From positions 1 through 26,226 of the forward strand of contig CAZTNG010000021.1 of assembly GCA_964615195.1 (NCBI GenBank): a DNA stretch of 26,226 nt. The letters run 5' to 3'. The position numbers were made by a program, and so were the translations under genes. Below the pieces are notes generated by a model that did no database searches, was not told the DNA's origin, and saw nothing but the letters and a program-made list of their open reading frames with translations. Shown here piece after piece: positions 15,255 to 23,094 of the stretch; the stretch's first letter is position 1, and each line of letters starts with the position of its first letter. This DNA comes from HGM20899 sp964615195 (GTDB lineage: Bacteria; Pseudomonadota; Gammaproteobacteria; Enterobacterales; Succinivibrionaceae).

Positions 15255-15291
15255 CTAAACAATAAAATAATTTTTAACCTTTATTGTTTAG
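15255..15291. terminator. Perfect 12-bp inverted repeat at the convergent end of ybaK and the regulator
   Basis: CTAAACAATAAA (15255-15266) and TTTATTGTTTAG (15280-15291) are exact complements with a 13-nt loop. The right arm contains the last codons of the regulator gene, whose stop is at 15274-15276. There is no strong T-run on either side, so it may be a weak two-way terminator or an mRNA 3'-end stabiliser. Confidence 0.5.
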
Positions 15292-16074
15292 CATATAGGC
15301 TCTAATCCCTGATATTGTTTCATCACTTATGAGGTGTTCAATACGACAGGCATCCTTATGAGCAACAGCTTTATCAAGCTGAATAACATTAACAAAAAAA
15401 TTGCTAAGATCTACGTGTCTAGAGTAGATCTTTTGCGCAATTTCAAAACCAAGTTTTGTAAAACTTATATACCCTTGTTCATTTGAAATAATACATTGTT
15501 TATCTCGTAATTGACTTAAAGCTGTACTAACAGAAGCCCTACTTACCCCTAACTCTTTTGCTATATTTATAGCTCTAACCTTATCTTTTAGATTTTCTTT
15601 TAAAACTAAAATTGTTTCTAAGTAATTTTCCGCAGATTCTGAAAAAATAGGTATTACAGGAACATGAGACTCACTATCAAAGCCCTCATATTCTGTTATT
15701 TTGTTATTTATTAAAAACTCACTAATTCCTGTTACAGTTTCTGAACTTACAACATGTTCAATGCGACAAGCATCAACATCTGCGGTACTATGTGACACTC
15801 CAGCAACAATCATAAAAAGATTAACTAACAACTTATGTATACGTAAAACTCTCGTTGCCTCAGCAACACCATCTTCCGTTAAGGAAATAAAGCCATCATT
15901 GACAAGAATTAATTCTTTAGATTTTAGAATTGAAAGAGCACGACTTACTGAAGCCCTTGAAAGAGAGAGCTGATTAGCGATATCTACAGCCCTAACAGAT
16001 GAGCTATCTTTGGTTAGTAGATAAATCGTTTCAAGATAATTTTCAGCTGATTCACTTTCTATATGACCTAACAT
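15274..16074 (-). CDS. Fused double DtxR-family metal-dependent repressor
   Basis: A 266-residue protein made of two complete DtxR/MntR-like units, each normally a separate protein of about 140-230 residues. Unit 1 is about residues 7-125 and unit 2 about 145-265, joined by a linker of roughly 20 residues. Each unit starts SESAENYLETI, has a winged helix with the recognition segment SRASVS (39-44 and 178-183), and a dimerisation/metal domain with DACRIEH. The Cys-x2-Glu-His set (C103, E106, H107; C243, E246, H247) matches the DtxR metal site C102-E105-H106; MntR has Glu instead of Cys, so iron sensing is favoured. His80 and His220 match DtxR H79. Unit 2 keeps the H98 equivalent (H239), while unit 1 has Asp99. 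The start is ATG 16074, five bases after GAGG; a GTG at 16080 lies inside the ribosome binding site. feoB lies upstream on the same strand behind a terminator. Confidence 0.9.
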   Translation of the reverse strand: MLGHIESESAENYLETIYLLTKDSSSVRAVDIANQLSLSRASVSRALSILKSKELILVNDGFISLTEDGVAEATRVLRIHKLLVNLFMIVAGVSHSTADVDACRIEHVVSSETVTGISEFLINNKITEYEGFDSESHVPVIPIFSESAENYLETILVLKENLKDKVRAINIAKELGVSRASVSTALSQLRDKQCIISNEQGYISFTKLGFEIAQKIYSRHVDLSNFFVNVIQLDKAVAHKDACRIEHLISDETISGIRAYMLNNKG

Positions 16075-16100
16075 TAACACCTCAAAAAAATAATAATTAT

Positions 16101-16129
16101 ATTATACGAACTCTTATAAGTTATGAAAA
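16101..16129 (-). promoter_or_regulatory. Probable promoter of the double DtxR-family gene
   Basis: On the minus strand TTTTCA (16124-16129) and a perfect TATAAT (16101-16106) are separated by 17 bp. Transcription would start about 20 bp before the start codon. No TGTTAG-type palindrome is seen here, so I find no sign of autoregulation through that motif. Confidence 0.55.
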
Positions 16130-16225
16130 TATATCTAAAAAGTCAATAATATTAGCTTTATACAATGGCAACAACTATAAATTGCCTAAAAATATATTCT
16201 AGAAACTTTTATATATGTTAAACCA

Positions 16226-16265
16226 CAAAAAAGCAAGGCATTCTATATTAAGATTGACCTTGCTT
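16226..16265 (-). terminator. Intrinsic terminator of feoAB
   Basis: On the minus strand AAGCAAGG (16258-16265) and CCTTGCTT (16231-16238) form an 8-bp stem with a 19-nt loop, followed by TTTTGTGG. It lies about 49 bp after the feoB stop and separates feoAB from the regulator gene. Confidence 0.8.
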
Positions 16266-16313
16266 ATCTTTTTAAATTAAATTTTACAGTAAATAATGTA
16301 TAAAATTGTAAAT

Positions 16314-18542
16314 TTACTTTTCAAAGGTAAATGGAATATTTTGTGCCACAGAGGCCTTACTCTTGCGAAACACAAGGTATACCATCAAAAGCACCAGCGC
16401 TATTGATATCCCACCTAACAAAGAAACACTACGCTCTACATACATATTAGCAAACTGATAACAAATCATCGCAATAGCATAACTAAAAGACATTTGGTAA
16501 GCTACAGCACCAAAAAAAAGTTTATTAGAACCTAACTCTCTTCTAAGCACTCCCATTGCTGCAAAACAAGGCAAGGTAAAAAGGTTAAATATAACAAAGG
16601 CAAAAGCCGCAAGTAAATTATCCTTGAACATATCCCTTTTGATTGTATCTGCAAAATTTTGTTGCATTGCAGAATTATCTTCGTCTAATTCTTCAGTCAT
16701 ACCAGATATTGTAGCCATAGTACTAATTATATTTTCTTTAGCTACTAAACCTGAAACTATAGATACAGTTGCACGATAATCATTAAAACCTAAAGGTACA
16801 AATAATGGAGAAATTGGCCTAGAAACATCAGCTAAGATACTCTCTGCTGGCTCTTCTGTTAAATGCAAACCATCTTGTGACGTATATGCAAAACTTGATA
16901 AGAACCAAACAACAGTTACCGAAGCAAAAATAATAGTACCAGCTTTTATAATAAATGACTTAGAACGATGAAATACTGTATATAACACAACCCTTGGACT
17001 TGGCATATGATAAAGAGGTAGCTCTAGCATTAAAGGTGAATTTTCTGCTTTAAATGTAGCAAACTTACGTAGCATACTTGCAGAAATAATTACCAAACCA
17101 ATTGCTATCAGATACATCATTGGTGCAAAATTCGGTAATGAATCAGCAAAAACATAATTAGCAAATATGATAATTACTGGTAACTTTGCCCCACAAGGAA
17201 TCATTGTTGTTGTGAAGAGCGTAAGTCGTCTTTCACTTTCAGAAGGCAAAGTCCTCACTGTCATAAGAGCAGGAACACCACAACCCGAACCAATTAAATA
17301 TGGAATGAAAGCACGGCCACTTAACCCGAACCAACCAAAAACTCGGTCCAAAATAAAAGCTGCACGTGTCATATATCCACATTCCTCAAGTAAAGACAAG
17401 AGGAAAAACAATATCACCATTTGCGGAACGAAGCCCAAAACAGCTCCAACGCCGCCTATTATTCCATCAGTAATAAGAGATGTAATTTTATCAGGGCAAG
17501 AAATCTCTTCTAAAAAAGAAGCGACATTAGGAATAATAATATTTCCAAATAACTCATCATTAGTCCAATCTGTCACAATTGCTCCAAGCCATGTAACCGA
17601 TATGTAATAAACTAAAAACATAATTACTGCAAAAATTGGAAATGCAAAGTATTTATTAAGAATAATCCTGTCAATATTTTCTGTAAAAGTAAGTTTATTA
17701 ACAGTAATTTTTGTCATGCATTCTTTAAGAATATCATTGATGGTAGCATAACGATCTTCAGCTATAGTTTCATATATAGTGTTCTTTCCTTTACTTAAGG
17801 CATCACGAATTTCGTCAGTTTTCTTGTTATACTCAAGATTATGTAAAATCTCATCCGGAAGCAAATCTCCCTGTAAAGCACTTTTTGCAAAAAATAAAGC
17901 TCTTGGTTTTTCAGAATCAGGAGTAATTTTTACAAGCTCGGCAAGTTTATTTGCAATATTATCAGAACCAATATACTTAGCAGAACTATTTCCCCAGTTA
18001 GAAATTTTTAAGATACTTTCAAGTTTATCAATACCATATCCTGACGTGGAGCTTACAGGAATAACTTGTAAACCTAACCTTTCTTGAAGCTTTTCAACGT
18101 CTATACTAATATTTTCTTTCTTAAGCGAGTCCCACATATTAAGCAATACAACCATTGGAATGCCTAACATTTTTAACTCTAAAGTTAAATACAAGCTTCT
18201 TTCTAAACTTGTAGCATCAACAATATTTACTATTAACTCTGCGTCATTATTTAAAAGTTCTGCTGAAGCAATTTTTTCCTCAGCTGTAGAACATGTTAAA
18301 GAGTAAATACCAGGAATATCAATTATTTGAATATTATTATTATAATTACCTACATGGCGAGAAACTGTTACTCCAGGATAATTACCCGTACGCACATGGA
18401 CATTACACAAACGATTAAATAAAGTACTTTTACCACAGTTAGGATTGCCAATTAACATCACATGTCTAGAATCAGCATTTTTTATTTCACTTTTTGGACT
18501 ACAACAAGATTTTGGAGTTGTCTCTGAGATACGGTTTTTCAT
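16314..18542 (-). CDS. feoB: Ferrous iron transport protein B (FeoB)
   Basis: A 742-residue inner-membrane Fe(II) transporter with an N-terminal GTPase (about 26-180). G1 is GNPNCGKST (32-40), G2 lies around NYPGVTV, G3 is DIPG (75-78), G4 is NMWD (135-138) and G5 SSTSG. A helical regulatory domain follows, then about eight membrane helices from residue 295. Pore motifs ECGYMTRAAF and GSGCGVPALMTVRTL (about 418-432, with the gate cysteine) and VSGLVAKENIIS are present. The N-terminus has an unusual Cys pair (KSCCSPKS, 13-14). The GNYPGVTV form differs from E. coli FeoB (GNWAGVTV), hinting at a divergent or acquired lineage. Its ATG shares one base with the feoA stop (TAATG), so translation is coupled. 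No feoC is present. Confidence 0.97.
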   Translation of the reverse strand: MKNRISETTPKSCCSPKSEIKNADSRHVMLIGNPNCGKSTLFNRLCNVHVRTGNYPGVTVSRHVGNYNNNIQIIDIPGIYSLTCSTAEEKIASAELLNNDAELIVNIVDATSLERSLYLTLELKMLGIPMVVLLNMWDSLKKENISIDVEKLQERLGLQVIPVSSTSGYGIDKLESILKISNWGNSSAKYIGSDNIANKLAELVKITPDSEKPRALFFAKSALQGDLLPDEILHNLEYNKKTDEIRDALSKGKNTIYETIAEDRYATINDILKECMTKITVNKLTFTENIDRIILNKYFAFPIFAVIMFLVYYISVTWLGAIVTDWTNDELFGNIIIPNVASFLEEISCPDKITSLITDGIIGGVGAVLGFVPQMVILFFLLSLLEECGYMTRAAFILDRVFGWFGLSGRAFIPYLIGSGCGVPALMTVRTLPSESERRLTLFTTTMIPCGAKLPVIIIFANYVFADSLPNFAPMMYLIAIGLVIISASMLRKFATFKAENSPLMLELPLYHMPSPRVVLYTVFHRSKSFIIKAGTIIFASVTVVWFLSSFAYTSQDGLHLTEEPAESILADVSRPISPLFVPLGFNDYRATVSIVSGLVAKENIISTMATISGMTEELDEDNSAMQQNFADTIKRDMFKDNLLAAFAFVIFNLFTLPCFAAMGVLRRELGSNKLFFGAVAYQMSFSYAIAMICYQFANMYVERSVSLLGGISIALVLLMVYLVFRKSKASVAQNIPFTFEK

Positions 18543-18763
18543 TATTTCTTTACCTCCAATGCATCAGCGTCTTTATTGCTTAACACGATTTCATAGCCTC
18601 TAATTTTTATGGCTATTGGACTTCCTAATGGAGCTCTGTACATTACCTCAAACTCAGTTCCAGGCAAAAAACCCATTTCAAATAAACGGCGAAGCTGCTC
18701 ACCTTGTCCGTTCACTTTTGTAATTACACCTTTTTGGTGAAGCTTCATCTCTTTTAATAACAT
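18542..18763 (-). CDS. feoA: Ferrous iron transport protein A (FeoA)
   Basis: A 73-residue cytoplasmic SH3-like protein that associates with FeoB and is needed for Fe(II) uptake, although its exact role is unsettled. The family pattern is intact: GEQLRRLFEMGFLPGTEFEV, then APLGSPIAIKIRGYEIVLS and DADALEV. It is the first gene of the feoAB operon and overlaps feoB by one base. AAAGA before the ATG is a weak ribosome binding site. Four palindromes of the TGTTAG-N6-CTAACA type lie 51-190 bp upstream, so iron-dependent repression by the nearby DtxR-family protein is likely. Confidence 0.95.
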   Translation of the reverse strand: MLLKEMKLHQKGVITKVNGQGEQLRRLFEMGFLPGTEFEVMYRAPLGSPIAIKIRGYEIVLSNKDADALEVKK

Positions 18764-18813
18764 TTAATCTTTGTCTCTTGATTAACATATAATTACAATC
18801 ACTACAAAACACC

Positions 18814-18833
18814 TTGTTAGCATTATCTAACAA
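18814..18833. promoter_or_regulatory. DtxR-type operator, site 1 (best copy)
   Basis: TTGTTAGCATTATCTAACAA is a perfect inverted repeat with 7-bp arms around CATTAT, 51-70 bp before the feoA ATG. It is the strongest of four related sequences. Assignment to the fused DtxR-family regulator is inferred from proximity, symmetry and general resemblance to TTAG...CTAA iron boxes. Confidence 0.65.
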
Positions 18834-18841
18834 TGTGCGCA

Positions 18842-18860
18842 TGTTAGCATATTAAAACAA
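18842..18860. promoter_or_regulatory. DtxR-type operator, site 2 (degenerate)
   Basis: TGTTAGCATATT is followed by AAAACAA. The left arm is intact and the right arm matches CTAACAA at five of seven positions. It is centred about 27 bp from site 1. Confidence 0.4.
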
Positions 18861-18861
18861 C

Positions 18862-18877
18862 GTTAGCAATAACTAAC
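18862..18877. promoter_or_regulatory. DtxR-type operator, site 3
   Basis: GTTAG-CAATAA-CTAAC is a perfect 5-bp inverted repeat with the same 6-bp spacing as site 1, centred about 46 bp from it. Confidence 0.5.
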
Positions 18878-18935
18878 ACCAAGTAAAACAACCTAATTTT
18901 GTTATTTCACAAAATGAGTTTATTACAAAATTATT

Positions 18936-18953
18936 ATTAGCAGAAACTAACAT
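18936..18953. promoter_or_regulatory. DtxR-type operator, site 4
   Basis: ATTAG-CAGAAA-CTAACAT keeps TTAG/CTAA with 6-bp spacing. It lies about 185 bp before feoA, so it is remote from the promoter core. Confidence 0.35.
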
Positions 18954-19297
18954 AGTTTCTATTTAATTAGAAAACATAGTAATATTGAAGTTAATATAAG
19001 AAAAAATGAGTCGTTACATACGTAATTGTAATAATTATGGAATTTTACATAACAAATACATTTTAAGAAGCTTTTATAAAATAAAAAGCAAAAGAATAAG
19101 TAATATAACCTAGTTTTCACCATTAAAAATGGCTTCAAATTTTCCAACATATTCTAAATATTTATAACTATTTTAATCAGATATGTGAATTAGTACCAAA
19201 ACTCCACACTCATACTATAGCAAAAGTGAACAGCTAATATAAAATAACCAAAATACTATAAAAATATCCTATTTATAATATTAGGAAAAAGCTATAT
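18954..19297. other. AT-rich intergenic stretch between feoA and the Sel1-repeat gene
   Basis: A hydrophobic open frame on the minus strand lacks a ribosome binding site and looks spurious. The plus-strand promoter of the Sel1 gene must lie here; TATAAT occurs about 25 bp before its ATG, but no clear -35 could be paired with it. Confidence 0.4.
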
Positions 19298-19912
19298 ATG
19301 AGAACTATAATTAAATTTGGTGCCTTGTCTGCACTAGGCTTTGCTATGCTTACAGCTAATAATGCTTACGCAGACTGTATAACAGAAATGCAACAGGCAA
19401 ATTGGCGTATGGCCATTGAAAAATGTGAGACGGAAGCTGCTGAACCAAATGCTGGTCAAGCACAATACTTTATGGGTATTTTAAAATCTGCTCAATTTGA
19501 CGAAAGCTTTACAATAGACTACAAAATGAGTTTCAATTATTTCCAAAAATCTGCTAATAATGGTTACACACCTGCGTATTATGCGTTGAGTGATGCTTAT
19601 TATCATGCAGTTGGAGTAGAAGAAAATCCTCAACAAGCATTTTATTGGGCAAACAAGTCTGCCCATTCAGGAGACGCAGACGGGGCTGTAACGTTATCTT
19701 ATTTCTACCATTCAGGATATGGAACAGAACCTTCAGATAATAATGCAAAATTTTGGTTAATGATTGCGCGCATTAAAATTGATGATTTTGATCAGCAAAC
19801 TCAATCATATTTTGACACTCTTATTGCAGAAATGCCTCAAACAGAAAGGGTTAAGCTATGGGATAGTGCAATGTTGTGTATCAAAACCCAATACCAAAAT
19901 TGCCTAAATTAA
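19298..19912 (+). CDS. Secreted Sel1-like repeat protein
   Basis: A 204-residue protein with a Sec signal peptide (MRTIIKFGALSALGFAMLTANNAYA, cleavage expected after AYA at residue 25). It has two to three Sel1-like tetratricopeptide units at about 70-155: YKMSFNYFQKSANNGYTPAYYALSDAYY, NPQQAFYWANKSAHSGDADGAVTLSYFY and a partial DNNAKFWLMIA. Sel1 repeats form alpha-solenoids that bind protein or peptidoglycan partners; the partner here is unknown. There are three Cys in the mature protein outside the repeats (C27, C43 and two near the C-terminus in LCIKTQYQNC), so disulfides in the periplasm are plausible. AGGA lies about 11 bases before the ATG. A hairpin follows the stop. Confidence 0.85.
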   Translation: MRTIIKFGALSALGFAMLTANNAYADCITEMQQANWRMAIEKCETEAAEPNAGQAQYFMGILKSAQFDESFTIDYKMSFNYFQKSANNGYTPAYYALSDAYYHAVGVEENPQQAFYWANKSAHSGDADGAVTLSYFYHSGYGTEPSDNNAKFWLMIARIKIDDFDQQTQSYFDTLIAEMPQTERVKLWDSAMLCIKTQYQNCLN

Positions 19913-19937
19913 AAGGTTTGAATAACAACTACCACAA

Positions 19938-19972
19938 AAAGCAATAAATACTTCTACGGGGTTTATTGCTTT
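19938..19972 (+). terminator. Hairpin terminator of the Sel1-repeat gene
   Basis: AAAGCAATAAA (19938-19948) and TTTATTGCTTT (19962-19972) form a perfect 11-bp stem with a 13-nt loop, ending in the stem's own T-run and AATATATC. Confidence 0.7.
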
Positions 19973-20155
19973 AATATATCCTAAAGGGTTTTAACAACTT
20001 ACGTGTTCTACAAAATCTTATAAACTTTTAGAGAACTACAAACACAAAGTTATTTTGAGCTAGGCTCTAATATTAACTTCACCACACTCTAAATTAACAA
20101 AACAAAAACAAAATGTATATTACATATGCAAACATACCAATTTTTGTTAAATATC

Positions 20156-20183
20156 TTGCAAAATAAAGAAAATACAGTAAAAT
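20156..20183 (+). promoter_or_regulatory. Probable promoter of tRNA-Ser
   Basis: TTGCAA (20156-20161) and TAAAAT (20178-20183) are separated by 16 bp. Transcription would start a few bases before the tRNA at 20196. Confidence 0.55.
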
Positions 20184-20195
20184 AATCACCGCTTT

Positions 20196-20285
20196 GGTGA
20201 GGTGTCCGAGTGGTTGAAGGAGCACGCCTGGAAAGCGTGTATACGTTAACACGTATCAAGGGTTCAAATCCCTTCCTCACCGCCA
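20196..20285 (+). tRNA. tRNA-Ser, anticodon GGA
   Basis: A 90-nt class II tRNA. The acceptor stem is GGTGAGG/CCTCACC, the discriminator is G, and CCA is encoded. The anticodon stem ACGC/GCGT flanks the loop CTGGAAA, giving GGA (Ser codons UCC/UCU). A long variable arm with TACG/CGTA is present, and the T-arm carries GGTTCAAATCC. It is the left neighbour of a region rich in mobile-element relics and could have been an integration site, though no duplicated 3' end was found to the right. Confidence 0.97.
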
Positions 20286-20337
20286 TTCATAGTTAAACTT
20301 TTATATGGTTTCTGCTATATCTTCCACAAATTTTTTA

Positions 20338-20890
20338 TTGTTGATATAAAACTAGCAGTCCTTGTCCTGAACGCCACCATGTAGATTCTTTTTTCAGATA
20401 CATGTTTTTTAAATGTGTTGAATTTATTTTCTATCTGCTTGTAGATGTTCCAATATAGACCGTGGTTTTCGTTGCCTTCTGTATCTATACCACTCACAGT
20501 GCAGCTCAAAAAAGCATTTTCCGAGGTGCTGCGCACAATGCTTAATACTATATCAACATAAAGATTTTCGATTATCAATTGCTCTTTGGTTAATATCCTT
20601 TATCTTAGGATCTTTACCTTTTTTGTTACTAGAGCACACCACTGATGAGAGTTTTATTTCATAATCTATTTATTTTCGACTGCTGCATTTGCTTTTTCAA
20701 TATCAGATTCAAGGATTGCAAAATCTCTGTCATATCTATCTTTAGAAAAAGTAACTGTCAAATCACAGGTTACGGAATCATCTTTATTCTATCCTATACC
20801 TATCTTGGTATAACCTTTAATTATACTTATCTTCAATTACATCTGTATCACCGTTCTTATCAACAATTTGAGCTGTGATTTTTGTGCAAA
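20338..20890 (-). pseudogene. Decayed DDE transposase-like remnant (IS1634-like)
   Basis: Several minus-strand frames give disconnected transposase-like pieces interrupted by stops and frameshifts. One, near 20690-20840, reads VTFSKDRYDRDFAILESDIEKA, resembling the SxKRxxKDRxDRExxIxKA segment of IS1634-type transposases. Another, near 20390-20480, reads GLYWNIYKQIENKFNTFKKH, resembling the IYxGLYQIEExFxxxKSxL block that holds the catalytic Glu of such enzymes. No terminal inverted repeats could be fixed. The family assignment is by motif memory and is tentative; decay is evident from the stops. Confidence 0.4.
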
Positions 20891-21186
20891 TTGTTATCTT
20901 TTGAGCAACAATAAAATCCTGATTCCAATTGTTGTTTCAATCAGAAGGAAATAAGTTTCTATGGTTATAAAATATAAAAAAAAATAGCTATGAAAGAATG
21001 CTTCTTTATATTATCAAAAACAAAATTCTGCTAGACAAACTCAAGTTCTATTTGATATTTAGTAATTTTATACTGAATTTCAATTGAAAATAATGGCTTT
21101 TCTATCTAGTTTCAAAGATTTTTGTTTTTATAAGTTATAATATTATAAGTTAGTTTTCTTAACTATTTTGAATGCTTAGAGGTCCT
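20891..21186. other. AT-rich leader of the AAA/PD-(D/E)XK gene
   Basis: No gene is seen. TATAAT occurs in TTATAAGTTATAATATTATA about 50 bp before the start codon and is a plausible -10, within a duplicated ATAAGTTA. No clear -35 could be assigned. Confidence 0.35.
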
Positions 21187-22974
21187 ATGAGTACTAATTT
21201 AAAATCAATAGCTATCGGAGATGTGAATTTTGCATCTATGATTGCTGATAATTCATTATATGTTGATAAAACCTCCTCTATTGAACAATTAATTAAAGAT
21301 AAAAGTAAAACAGTTTTATTTACCAGACCAAGACGTTTTGGAAAAACTTTAAGTTTAGATATGCTTAGATGCTTTTTGGAAATGAATTATGAAAATCCAA
21401 AGGATAAAAGCTTTCAAGAAAATCTATTTAAAGATCTAGAAATATTTAAAAATCAAGAATTTTGTGCAAATCATATGGGTCATTACCCCGTTATTTATTT
21501 AAGCTTTAAGGATGTTAAAGGTAGTAGCTATAAATTAGCTATTGAGATGATTAAAAGTTTATATAACGATATTTTTAGAACTATTGATAAAATCGGTATA
21601 AACGAAGAGCTTAGTAAGCTTAATTTTGATTTAAAACAATTAAAAGAACTTTGCGCATTAGGTAAACCAAATTTATGCACTACAGATGATGAAGCTCATA
21701 ATAAGTATGGGATTATTTTTACAACATTTATAAAATTAATTACCCAAGCTTTATACGATTATTTCAAAATACCACCAATTGTACTTATTGATGAATATGA
21801 TGTTCCTTTACAAAAGGCTAGAGAGAACAATTATTATGATTTAATGCAAGAATTTATTTCTAGCTTATTTAGTCAAGGCTTAAAGGATAATAAAAGTTTA
21901 AGTAAAGGAATTCTTACTGGTTGTTTACGTGTTTCTAAAGAAAGTATTTTTACTGGATTTAATAATCTAAAAATTTACAGTATTGATAATTTAGCCTTTG
22001 CAGATTTCTTTGGCTTTACCGAAGCAGAGGTAAAAGAGCTTCTTGCTTATTATGGTTTACAAGATAATTTTGCAGAAATTAAATCTTGGTATGACGGATA
22101 TACTTTTGGAACAAATGAAATTTATAATCCTTGGAGTGTATTAAATTATGTTAATGATGCTTTAGAGGCAAGAAAGTATAGTGCAAAATTCTCAGCTCAG
22201 TCATATTGGGTAAATACCTCAGGAAATTCCATAATATTAGATTTTGTGAAATATGCAGATGAAGAAAGCTTAAATGAAATGCAAGAGCTATTAGATGGGA
22301 ATACTATTACAAAGCCGATAAGACTTGAATTAAGCTATAGAGATTTAAAAAATCACAGTATAGATGATCTATGGTCCTTATTATATGCAAGTGGTTACTT
22401 AACAAAATCAGGTGATGTTGAAGATAACCTATACACATTACGTATTCCAAATAATAAGATTTTGGAACGTTTTAAACAAGATATTCATAAATATTTTTTT
22501 GCAGAAAATGAAAATAACCAAACAAAGTCTAAAGAAATATTAAATTTAATAACACATAATGAGACAAAGAAGCTTGAGACTCTATTAAATGAACTTATGG
22601 AAAGGTTTATTGGTGTAAGAGATAAAAATAGAACTCATGAATATTTATTTCATATGTTTTTAAATGGCATATTCAGCATGACTTTACGCGGAAAAAGTAA
22701 TGATTATGGTTCAAACCAAGAAGCAGGCGATGGATTTGCAGATATAAAATTTCGTATAAAGGATATTGGAATAATCATAGAGCTCAAGAATTCTCCGAAT
22801 TATGGAAAAAGAGCCAATTTATGTAATGATGCTCTAGAACAATGCAAAAGCAAAGAATATTACCGACAATTTTTGTCAGAGGATGAAGGCTTAAGTAAAG
22901 TTTACTTATATGGTATCGCCTTTTGTGAAAGAAGCTGCTTAATAAAATCTGAAGAAATAATAGTTTCTAATTAA
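21187..22974 (+). CDS. AAA-ATPase-like protein with C-terminal PD-(D/E)XK nuclease domain
   Basis: A 595-residue protein of the AAA-ATPase_like/PDDEXK_9 (DUF1703) type, very common and often multicopy in gut anaerobes, with no established function. The N-terminal domain begins with IGDVNFASMIADNSLYVDKT, followed by the family's altered Walker A, RPRRFGKT (about 47-54), and Walker B, VLIDEYDVPL (about 199-207). The C-terminal nuclease fold shows D519 in GDGFADIKF and ELK at 532-534, the D...ExK metal site. The ATG at 21187 is preferred because AGAGG lies four bases before it; an ATG five codons earlier has no such site. It sits between transposase and recombinase relics, which suggests it arrived with mobile DNA. 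Confidence 0.88.
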   Translation: MSTNLKSIAIGDVNFASMIADNSLYVDKTSSIEQLIKDKSKTVLFTRPRRFGKTLSLDMLRCFLEMNYENPKDKSFQENLFKDLEIFKNQEFCANHMGHYPVIYLSFKDVKGSSYKLAIEMIKSLYNDIFRTIDKIGINEELSKLNFDLKQLKELCALGKPNLCTTDDEAHNKYGIIFTTFIKLITQALYDYFKIPPIVLIDEYDVPLQKARENNYYDLMQEFISSLFSQGLKDNKSLSKGILTGCLRVSKESIFTGFNNLKIYSIDNLAFADFFGFTEAEVKELLAYYGLQDNFAEIKSWYDGYTFGTNEIYNPWSVLNYVNDALEARKYSAKFSAQSYWVNTSGNSIILDFVKYADEESLNEMQELLDGNTITKPIRLELSYRDLKNHSIDDLWSLLYASGYLTKSGDVEDNLYTLRIPNNKILERFKQDIHKYFFAENENNQTKSKEILNLITHNETKKLETLLNELMERFIGVRDKNRTHEYLFHMFLNGIFSMTLRGKSNDYGSNQEAGDGFADIKFRIKDIGIIIELKNSPNYGKRANLCNDALEQCKSKEYYRQFLSEDEGLSKVYLYGIAFCERSCLIKSEEIIVSN

Positions 22975-22979
22975 GTATT

Positions 22980-23018
22980 AGGTGACTAAGATTACTAGCC
23001 ACCTACCTACTTAATTTT
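22980..23018 (+). terminator. Hairpin terminator of the AAA/PD-(D/E)XK gene
   Basis: AGGTGACTA (22980-22988) pairs with TAGCCACCT (22996-23004) at eight of nine positions, with a 7-nt loop. A T-run (ATTTTTG) follows about nine bases later. Confidence 0.55.
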
Positions 23019-23094
23019 TGCCAGATTTAAATCTGTCTAAAAAATTTTATTTCTAAAGTTCCTCTGTCACATGTCTTTGGCTTTTCTATAATAT

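Noticed and set aside
16072..16080. GTG at 16080 as the start of the double DtxR gene
   Set aside because: The GTG is part of the GAGGTG ribosome binding site; the ATG at 16074 is correctly spaced from it.
18959..19150. Hydrophobic 63-codon open frame on the minus strand upstream of feoA
   Set aside because: It has no ribosome binding site, is composed of residues expected from AT-rich DNA, and lies where the Sel1 gene's regulatory region should be.
20186..20200. TCACC-GCTTT-GGTGA at the tRNA start as a duplicated attachment core
   Set aside because: Only five bases per arm match and they belong to the acceptor stem; no longer copy of the tRNA 3' end was found on either side.
20645..20878. 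Plus-strand 77-codon open frame after the tRNA
   Set aside because: It is antisense to the transposase-like pieces, which have recognisable blocks; its own sequence looks like random AT-rich translation.
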